The translations under genes and the position numbers were made by a program. Shown in pieces: positions 59,901 through 64,000 of a stretch of 64,000 nucleotides of DNA. The stretch is taken from the NCBI RefSeq assembly GCF_000717995.1, contig NZ_JODM01000018.1, forward strand, positions 62,001 to 126,000, read 5' to 3'. Each line of letters begins with the position of its first letter. Position 1 is the stretch's first letter. Source of the stretch: Streptomyces violaceorubidus (GTDB lineage: Bacteria; Actinomycetota; Actinomycetes; Streptomycetales; Streptomycetaceae). The notes under the pieces are model-generated. The model was given only the letters and a program-made list of their open reading frames with translations. It had not been told where the DNA came from and ran no database searches.

Positions 59901-61857
59901 CGGCAACCACCTCAACCGCACCCTGGACGCCACGGTCAACGGCGGCGCGGACATCACGCTCCTGGAGGGCTTCACCGACTGGGAGGAGAACGCGATGGTC
60001 GCGCGTACGGCCGAGGGCACGTACGCGGAACGGCTGACCGACTACCCCAACCAGATGCTCGACATCACCCGGCGGTACTCCTCCGACCCCTTCCCCGAGA
60101 CCCTCAAGGTCGAGGCGGAGACGGCGGACGCGCACTCCGGCGCCACCCCCGGCAACAACGGCGTCTACCGCGCCGGTGACCTCGACGTCGAGCCCACCGG
60201 CGACACCGGCGGCGGCTGGGACGTCGGCGACATCGCCGCGGGGCAGTCCCTGACCTGGAAGAGCCAGCCGATGCAGGGCACGGTGAAGCTCTCCGCACGG
60301 CTCGCCACGCCCAACGACGGCGCCCAGGTCCGCTTCGTCGTGGACGGCGTCGCCGGTCCGACGGTGGCCGTGCCGAACACCGGCGACTGGCAGAAGTACA
60401 CGACGGTCGACGCGGGCACCTTCCAGTTCCGGGCGGGTACCCACCACGAGGTCCGGCTGGAGTTCCCGACCGGCTCGCTCAACGCCAACCACTGGACGGC
60501 GACCACCCTCAGCCCGCCGGCCACGCCCGCTCCGGCCGGACCCACCGGCCAGATCACCGGGCAGGGCGGCAAGTGCGTCGACCTCGCCGGGGGCAGCGCG
60601 GCGAACGGTACCCAGGTGGTGCTGAACACCTGCTCCTCCGCGTCGACCCAGCAGTGGACGGCCGCCTCCGACCGGTCGGTGCGCGTCCTCGGCAAGTGCC
60701 TGACCACCGAGAACGCGGCCACGGCCAACGGTACGAAGGTGCAGATCGCCGCCTGCGACGGCTCCAAGGCCCAGCAGTGGACGGTGGACTCCGCCAACGC
60801 CTACCTGGTCCACGCCGCCTCCGGGCTCTGCCTGGAGAACTCCGACGGCTCCACCGCCGACGGCAACCGGCTGATCGTCTGGACCTGCAACGCCGGTGAC
60901 GCCGGTCAGAAGTGGAAGGTCCCGGCCGACACGACGACGCCGACCACGCCGTCCGGTCCTTCCGGCCGGATCGCCGGGTACAACGGCAAGTGCGTCGAGG
61001 CGGTCGACAGCGGTGCCGTGCAGCTGAACACGTGTGGTTCGAGCTCGCAGCAGGTGTGGACGGCGGCGTCGGACGGGACGGTGCGCGCGCTGGGCAAGTG
61101 CATGACGGCGGCCGCGACGGCGGACGGCACGGCGGTGACGACGGCCACCTGCTCGGGTGCGGCGTCGCAGAAGTGGGCGTCGGACGCCAAGGGCCAGCTG
61201 GTCGGTACGGGTTCGGGCAAGTGCCTGGACGCGACCGGTCCCAGCTCCGCCAACGGCACGAAGCTCCAGATCTGGGCGTGTGCGGCGTCGGACAACCAGC
61301 TGTGGAGTGTGCCGACGTCGCGCCCGACGGGTGTGATCAGTGGCTACGGTGGCAAGTGCGCCGAGGTGGCTGGTAGTGCGACGGCGAACGGTACGGCGGT
61401 CCAGTTGAACACGTGCGGTTCGGGCAGTGGCCAGTCCTGGACGGTGGCGGCCGACGGGACGCTGCGGGCGCTGGGCAAGTGCATGACGGTGGCGGGCGGT
61501 GCGACGGCTGACGGTACGGCGGTGCAGCTCGCCTCGTGCAACAGGGGTCGGGCCCGGCGGGAGCATGCTCCCGCCGGGCCCTTGACTGTGCTCCCACGCC
61601 GTGCAGGAACGTGTCGACCACGACGTCCGCGGCCTGCCCGGGGGAGAGGTGACCGTGCCGGTGCGCCGCCAGGCCCACCATCTCGGGCAGCAGCGGCCCC
61701 GCCCACCCCTTCGGCAGGTCCCGGCGCAGCAGCCCCTCCTCCGCGGCCCGCCGCAGGAACGCGTCCACCTCGGCGACGCAGGCGTCCCGGCGCCGGCGAA
61801 TCGCCGCGTCGGCGAGCATCAGGGCGAGGTCGACCGGCCAGGTCCGGTTCACGGTGA
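53911..61857 (+). CDS. Giant secreted GH3 / DUF5010 / ricin-lectin reading frame, apparent fusion of two genes
   Basis: 2648 residues from ATG 53911 (GGAG six bases upstream). Order: signal peptide 1-35; GH3 N-domain to ~370 (YTYWSEALHGVQ and KHYALNNVE, with probable nucleophile D317 in TSDCGG, beta-xylosidase-like); GH3 C-domain ~430-680; Fn3-like, Big2-like and NEW3-like modules to ~1030; a beta-sandwich to ~1225; ricin-type lectin repeats 1230-1560. At 1561 the sequence changes abruptly to TTLTSVATATAAPAASA, which looks like the tail of a second signal peptide, followed by a DUF5010/GH99-like domain (~1600-2060), a CBM6-like module (~2065-2200) and further ricin repeats to 2543. Both ricin arrays break at the same base. 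After 2543 the frame runs through a terminator into DNA antisense to TetR B, so its true stop appears lost. Confidence 0.6.
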   Translation: MHGPRRRRGGATATTVAIAVAVGLTLASPYAAASPAAATHGTTSTATPIYKDTSYSFEERAADLVSRMTLEQKVRQLITNDAPAIPDLGVQGYTYWSEALHGVQSLGNSKNAGNDTAWPMKATGFPTSLATSMAWDPTLQYQEGSAISDEARGFLDKSLFGVSRNNLGSSADNYGALTYFAPTVNNDRDPLWGRHDESFGEDPYLQTQLGVQFVNGFQGQKPDGTSLNGYLKAAATAKHYALNNVEDARTAISSDVNDAQLRDYYTKQFAGLIGQAHVAGLMTSYNAINGTPAVANTYTNDTLAKRTYGFQGLTTSDCGGVGTTYKLPDDGHNWAPAPWSTNGSKTTPQWIDGETGETVDARAAGQAFALRSGNDLNCSGEEMTTANVMEAVRAGLLSEDVLDTALVRVFTVRMRTGEFDPAGSVSYTSIDKSVIQSAAHVDLATKAADASMVLLKNSDLAATGKPLLPLKASAVNKVVVLGDLGDTVNLGSYGNGPDRQISVRQGITDALKAANPAATVTYDAAGTSTTNTAAVSLSSATQAAVKAADVVVVAVGTDQNTASEGKDRAGLALPGNYNSLIDQVAALGNPNVVLDIQAIGAVDISARQSKAASILFSAYNGQSQGTAVADVLFGKQNPQGHLTFTWYKDDSQLAGKNNYGLTPAQSDGKGQTYQYFTGTPSYPFGYGRSYTTFSYSAATVDKSSITADGTVDVSFDVTNTGSVAGATVAQLYAANSFTVSGVTMPKQRLVGFKNTGVLAPGEKLHVTLPVKASDLSVWNPSTSRQTVFPGAWALKVASDSATVQSTATVNITGTLTPKVSTVTVQPGKLVYHAGETLDLTRKNPWLKDDTDPAKEQRDTSITADHIVEAVNNDQSFVDLSKTSVTYSSSNPSVATVNSAGLVTAGADGVATIKATVGGVTGSMVMVVKDSLALHTPQLVTAGQAATVTTTVTNGTGSALSNVNVTLPAPSGWTVKATTATSFGSVAAGASATTTWLVTPPSGVSAGTYPLTATATHSGGSYTADATLLVPFTSVKAAYTNVGITDDADPAPGKYDGGGFSFSKQALAAQGVSAGSLSTGGLTYQWPDATGAANAIDTKGQAVLFSGTGGWLGFVGSGTSGPHQGIGTIVYTDGSTQSYGLGFSDWWDNDNVSQGSSRLGTYDYINSHDGKVNQKVSLFTTKVPLAAGKTVQAVVLPTSGPAGTPQGHVFAMAIGGASQTPAPQPQGPTGRITGQGDKCVGLAAGPAAGVQAVLDTCGDDASQQWTLGTDKTLWNQGKCLSTAQGATTNGTDVVLDHCDGSKVQQWTVDSANGYLVNAASGLCLENSNGSTADGNPLIIWTCNNGDVGQKWKVPTDTPSGPSGRVAGYNGKCAEVAGGATADGTAIQLNACGTGTQQVWTAASDGTFRALGKCMTVAGGATADGTAVQLASCSGATSQKWTSDAKGQLVGTGSGKCLDATGPSSANGTKLQIWACAASDNQLWSVPTSRPTGVISGYGGKCAEVAGSATANGTAVQLNTCGSGSGQSWAVAADGTLRALGKCMTVAGGATADGTAVQLASCTTLTSVATATAAPAASAATSADTPIVVDGGSVLPGRVAGRTGAVGVTFGFSDITLAGGPYDQPVNKNYNRPMYQPKADDPASFWDNYVEELVTAGVDFVAVDLRGFDPAKAVPDGAGDPRALTPLIDAINRRGVAGQLKIAALDDTPATLTDKKNRAVHNTGGYEPPFDFGDADGTGEGGYKYFWDQNQREFFQRIPSDMLYKVDGRPLIYEWSANAPAFTNQGNGNLSKLLQYARSHAKAEFGFDPYYVVDSSWPDRDPSVVSQIDGVNNWFQLPTGWSNATYQPIIDNGQLTFGDGWAYRTSDGAGDYKNTYQTTSQSGVSVTYSFIGTGVQYLARTASGQGSVDVSVDGGTPVTVRLDTSSTLKTQQNVFEKSGLTDGTHSIKVTSRTATEVSVDGFKVLTNRAASLNGRTFGVATPSFRVVNDDVDMVMDADHGNHLNRTLDATVNGGADITLLEGFTDWEENAMVARTAEGTYAERLTDYPNQMLDITRRYSSDPFPETLKVEAETADAHSGATPGNNGVYRAGDLDVEPTGDTGGGWDVGDIAAGQSLTWKSQPMQGTVKLSARLATPNDGAQVRFVVDGVAGPTVAVPNTGDWQKYTTVDAGTFQFRAGTHHEVRLEFPTGSLNANHWTATTLSPPATPAPAGPTGQITGQGGKCVDLAGGSAANGTQVVLNTCSSASTQQWTAASDRSVRVLGKCLTTENAATANGTKVQIAACDGSKAQQWTVDSANAYLVHAASGLCLENSDGSTADGNRLIVWTCNAGDAGQKWKVPADTTTPTTPSGPSGRIAGYNGKCVEAVDSGAVQLNTCGSSSQQVWTAASDGTVRALGKCMTAAATADGTAVTTATCSGAASQKWASDAKGQLVGTGSGKCLDATGPSSANGTKLQIWACAASDNQLWSVPTSRPTGVISGYGGKCAEVAGSATANGTAVQLNTCGSGSGQSWTVAADGTLRALGKCMTVAGGATADGTAVQLASCNRGRARREHAPAGPLTVLPRRAGTCRPRRPRPARGRGDRAGAPPGPPSRAAAAPPTPSAGPGAAAPPPRPAAGTRPPRRRRRPGAGESPRRRASGRGRPARSGSR
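58201..58590 (+). repeat. Ricin-lectin DNA repeat, copy 1
   Basis: Matches 61150-61539 without indels (offset 2949). The last ~210 bp differ at only about two positions. Ends at GCCTCGTGC where unrelated sequence begins. Confidence 0.85.
61150..61539 (+). repeat. Ricin-lectin DNA repeat, copy 2
   Basis: Second copy of 58201-58590; also ends exactly at GCCTCGTGC, eleven bases before the terminator palindrome. Confidence 0.85.
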
Positions 61858-62125
61858 TGACGTTCTCGACGTAGCGGTGCAGGGCGACGGCGACGGGTGC
61901 CTCGCGCAGCCGGGCGTCCTCGATGGCCCGCTCGACGGCCGTGACGCGGCATGCGTGGATCGCGGCGAGCAGGTCCTCGCGGGAGGCGAAGCGCCGGTAG
62001 ACGGTGCGCCGGTCCACGCCGGTCTCGGCGGCGATGCTCGCGATGCTGGCGCCGGGGTCGGCGGCGAGCATGCGCGCTCCGGTGGTCAGAACGGCCTCGA
62101 GATTGCGTGCGGCGTCGGCTCTCAT
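61337..62125 (-). CDS. TetR-family regulator B (divergent to aldehyde dehydrogenase), stop codon apparently lost
   Basis: The conserved protein runs from ATG 62125 to about 61589, where it ends VVVDTFLHGVGA as TetR A does. TetR A then has P and a stop; here the frame continues through the terminator palindrome for about 83 further residues to 61337. Comparing the two genes, about four bases including the TGA seem missing after GGAGCACAGT. The helix-turn-helix ASIASIAAETGVDRRTVYRR is almost identical to that of TetR A, and both genes have the same operator. It probably represses the aldehyde dehydrogenase gene and itself. Confidence 0.75.
   Translation of the reverse strand: MRADAARNLEAVLTTGARMLAADPGASIASIAAETGVDRRTVYRRFASREDLLAAIHACRVTAVERAIEDARLREAPVAVALHRYVENVITVNRTWPVDLALMLADAAIRRRRDACVAEVDAFLRRAAEEGLLRRDLPKGWAGPLLPEMVGLAAHRHGHLSPGQAADVVVDTFLHGVGAQSRARREHAPAGPDPCCTRRAAPPYRQPSHRPPPSCTCPAPAASRRPPPSRTGHCPNRTCSTGPPYRSPSHYQPPRRTCHRSH
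61550..61581. terminator. 32-nt perfect palindrome, bidirectional terminator
   Basis: Half-site GGGCCCGGCGGGAGCA followed by its reverse complement. Both the + strand giant frame and the - strand TetR B frame read through it without a stop codon. Confidence 0.75.
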
Positions 62126-62198
62126 CCCTCAAGAGTATCGCTGGTGGGGAAGATGGATAGACATTCAGCGGCATTTATGTGCATCTAACTCAAGCAAG

Positions 62199-62217
62199 TG
62201 CTACATTGAAGTGGCAG
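62199..62217. promoter_or_regulatory. TetR A/B operator, copy B
   Basis: Identical 19-mer to 36368-36386, 74 bp from the TetR B start and 60 bp from the aldehyde dehydrogenase start. Confidence 0.7.
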
Positions 62218-62276
62218 TTAGATAGAGTCCTGGTCCGAACAGGCTGAGTGCACGGAAGACGGAAGAGAGAAAGCAC

Positions 62277-63719
62277 ATGATCACCTACGACCGGCTTTTC
62301 ATCGGCGGCTCCTGGGTCGAGCCCAGCGACGCCGAGCTGCTGGACATCACCTCCCCGCACGACCGGTCGGTGATCGCCCGCGCCGCCCAGGCGCAGCCCG
62401 CCGACATCGACCGTGCGGTCGCCGCGGCCCGGAAGTCCTTCGACGAGGGCGGGTGGCGGCTCACCCCGCCGGCCGAGCGGATCGCGCTGCTGCGCCGGTT
62501 CAACGCGCTGCGCGAGGAGAACGCGGAGAAGATCGCCGCCCTGATCACCCTGGAGAACGGCTCGGCCGGCTGGTTCACCCGCGCCGGCCAGTCCGGCCTC
62601 ACCCGGCAGGCCAACGCCTACCTGAAGGCCGCGGAGGAGTTCGGCTGGGAGGAGACCTTCGCCCCGTCGGACCCGGCATCCCCCGTGCGCAGCGTGGTGC
62701 GCCGTGAGGCGATCGGTGTGGTGGCCGCGGTCATCCCGTGGAACTCGCCCTTCTCCTCCGCCACCTCGAAGATCATCCCGGCGCTGGTGGCCGGCAACTC
62801 CGTGGTCCTCAAGGTCTCCCCGGAGAACTCCCCGAGCATGGGCTTCCTCGCCGAGCTGCTGGAGCGGGTGGGCCTGCCCGAGGGCGTCGTCAGCGTCCTG
62901 CCCGCCGACCGCGAGACCAGCGAGTACCTGGTCGGGCACCCGGGCGTCGACAAGATCGCCTTCACCGGGTCCACCCGCGCCGGCCGCCGCATCGCCTCCC
63001 TCGCGGGCGAGCAGCTCAAGCGGGTCAGCCTGGAGCTGGGCGGCAAGTCCGCCGCGATCATCCTCCCCGACGCCGACATCGACAAGGCCGTCGCGGGCGT
63101 CAAGTTCGGCTCCCTGCTGAACAACGCCGAGTCCTGCATCGCCCAGACCCGCATCCTCGCCCCGCGCGGCCGGTACCAGGAGGTCGTCGCCGGTCTGAAG
63201 GAGCTGATGGAGTCGCTGAAGGTCGGCGACCCCGACGACCCCGACACCTTCATCGGCCCGATGATCCGCCCCGACCAGCAGCAGCGGGTGATCAACTACA
63301 TCCGGCTCGGCATCGAGGAGGGCGCCCGGCTGGTCACCGGCGGCCCGCAGATCCCGGAGGGCCTGGAGAAGGGCAACTACGTCACCCCCACCCTCTTCGC
63401 CGACGTCAGCAACTCCATGCGGATCGCGCAGGAGGAGATCTTCGGCCCGGTCCTGGTCGTCATCGCCTACGACGACGAGGACGACGCGGTCCGCATCGCC
63501 AACGACTCCGAGTACGGCCTGTCCGGCGGCGTCTGGTCCGCCGACGAGGAGCACGCGCTCACCGTCGCCCGCCGCGTGCGCACCGGCACCGTCACGGTCA
63601 ACGGAGCCCCGATCGCCTTCGACGGCCCGTTCGGCGGGTTCAAGGCCAGCGGCATCGGCCGCGAGTACGGCGCCGTCGGCCTCGGCACCTACACCGAGTA
63701 CAAGACGATCACCGTCTGA
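62277..63719 (+). CDS. NAD(P)-dependent aldehyde dehydrogenase
   Basis: The product is 480 residues from ATG 62277. The ALDH motifs are present: PWNSPFSSATSKIIPAL, the FTGSTRAGRRIASLA coenzyme site, catalytic Glu in LELGGKSA and catalytic Cys in NNAESCIAQTRIL, and the C-terminal PFGGFKASGIGREYG. The form with ESC at the active site resembles the BADH-like aldehyde dehydrogenases of actinobacteria. It oxidises an aldehyde to the acid in the cytoplasm. It is divergent from TetR B, and the shared operator links it to the MFS exporter at 36430. Confidence 0.9.
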   Translation: MITYDRLFIGGSWVEPSDAELLDITSPHDRSVIARAAQAQPADIDRAVAAARKSFDEGGWRLTPPAERIALLRRFNALREENAEKIAALITLENGSAGWFTRAGQSGLTRQANAYLKAAEEFGWEETFAPSDPASPVRSVVRREAIGVVAAVIPWNSPFSSATSKIIPALVAGNSVVLKVSPENSPSMGFLAELLERVGLPEGVVSVLPADRETSEYLVGHPGVDKIAFTGSTRAGRRIASLAGEQLKRVSLELGGKSAAIILPDADIDKAVAGVKFGSLLNNAESCIAQTRILAPRGRYQEVVAGLKELMESLKVGDPDDPDTFIGPMIRPDQQQRVINYIRLGIEEGARLVTGGPQIPEGLEKGNYVTPTLFADVSNSMRIAQEEIFGPVLVVIAYDDEDDAVRIANDSEYGLSGGVWSADEEHALTVARRVRTGTVTVNGAPIAFDGPFGGFKASGIGREYGAVGLGTYTEYKTITV

Positions 63720-63742
63720 CCTCGGGGCCGGGACACCGGTGG

Positions 63743-63777
63743 GCCGGGTCCGCGCCGCAGGTGTGCGCGGACCCGGC
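63743..63777. terminator. Bidirectional terminator ALDH / rpmF
   Basis: Perfect 13-bp stem (63743-63755 with 63765-63777), 9-nt loop, between convergent stops. Confidence 0.8.
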
Positions 63778-63798
63778 GAGACGTCCGGCGACCGCGGG

Positions 63799-63972
63799 TC
63801 AGGACGGCGGCAGTACCTGACGGCCCTTGTACATCCCGCAGTGGGCGCAGGCGGCGTGGGGCGGGGTCGGCAGCCCGCAGGCCGCGTTGGGGCACTTCAC
63901 CAGCAGGGGCACGGTCGCCTTCCAGTGGGCTCGGCGGTGACGTACCCGAGAACGGGACTTCCTGTTCATCAT
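63799..63972 (-). CDS. rpmF: 50S ribosomal protein L32
   Basis: The product is 57 residues from ATG 63972 (a second ATG follows immediately). It starts NRKSRSRVRHRRAHWKATVP, the typical basic L32 N-terminus, followed by KCPNAACGLP, ACAHCGMYKG and RQVL. Four cysteines (C-x4-C and C-x2-C) make it a potential zinc-binding form. Streptomyces genomes carry a housekeeping rpmF beside the fatty-acid/coaD region; this one, next to an aldehyde dehydrogenase, is probably an accessory paralogue. Regulation cannot be judged because the promoter reaches the window end. Confidence 0.85.
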   Translation of the reverse strand: MMNRKSRSRVRHRRAHWKATVPLLVKCPNAACGLPTPPHAACAHCGMYKGRQVLPPS

Positions 63973-64000
63973 GGCGGTGTTTCCGTTTCCGTATGACGTG

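Noticed and set aside
57581..61539. Repeated units considered as a CRISPR-like array
   Set aside because: The repeats are coding ricin-lectin modules ~130 bp long, in frame, with no spacers or cas genes.
53755..61566. 2603-residue open frame antisense to the GH3/DUF5010 gene
   Set aside because: It is a GC-bias shadow: Val/Gly/Arg/His-rich repetitive sequence with no domain and no ribosome site, fully opposite a gene with clear enzyme motifs.

Overview
The window is very GC-rich DNA with strong third-position G/C bias, frequent GTG/TTG starts and GGAGG-type ribosome binding sites. The gene content is typical of Streptomyces: an SsgA-like sporulation protein (a family confined to morphologically complex actinomycetes), a WhiB-like protein, three giant LuxR-family (LAL) regulators, four TetR regulators, secreted carbohydrases with ricin-type lectin repeats and an SGNH lipase. 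The mix of accessory enzymes, paralogous pairs and a plasmid-type replication/partition block suggests either a large linear plasmid or a chromosome arm that has absorbed one; the sequence alone does not decide. No rRNA, tRNA, CRISPR array or insertion sequence was recognised.

Layout. 0-10 kb: 3' part of a GH2 glycosidase with CBM32-like domains, a YbaB-like protein, a metallo-hydrolase, a winged-helix protein, a coupled FAD oxidoreductase/GPP34 pair, a VOC protein, an SGNH lipase, an Ohr peroxidase and a first peptide deformylase. 10.6-19.6 kb: replicon block with a RepL-like/winged-helix operon, parA-parB, four copies of a perfect palindrome upstream of parA, a ~575-bp iteron array, and a coupled primase-polymerase/SF3 helicase pair. 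19.7-28.7 kb: hydrolases, an ECF sigma factor with a SnoaL-like tail, a thioesterase, an M28 peptidase, the SsgA-like protein, the first LAL regulator and the WhiB-like protein. 28.7-35.7 kb: a compact cluster (BBE oxidase-TetR; divergent D-hydroxyacid dehydrogenase, acyl-CoA-dehydrogenase-like flavoprotein and prephenate dehydratase; then HAD-LLM flavoenzyme) that looks like a small phenylpyruvate-centred secondary pathway. 35.7-47.3 kb: TetR/MFS pair, SRPBCC protein, second LAL regulator, second BBE oxidase, second deformylase, a Bax-inhibitor-1 protein, TetR and two unknowns. 47.4-53.5 kb: secreted hydrolase, creatininase-like enzyme, Tat-exported epoxide-hydrolase-like protein and third LAL regulator. 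53.9-64 kb: a giant GH3/DUF5010/ricin-lectin reading frame that looks like two fused genes, a TetR/aldehyde dehydrogenase pair and an rpmF gene.

Links seen in the DNA: (1) GTCACC-N9-GGTGAC operators at the promoters of the Ohr, secreted hydrolase and epoxide-hydrolase genes; (2) an identical TGCTAC-N6-GTGGCA site between each of two paralogous TetR genes and its divergent partner; (3) a GTCRAATGAC motif upstream of the enzyme gene beside each LAL regulator; (4) a CTATTACG-type palindrome clustered at the partition locus with one isolated copy upstream of the second LAL gene. These candidate regulatory and centromere/origin elements, with the phenylpyruvate cluster, are the most promising undescribed material in the window.
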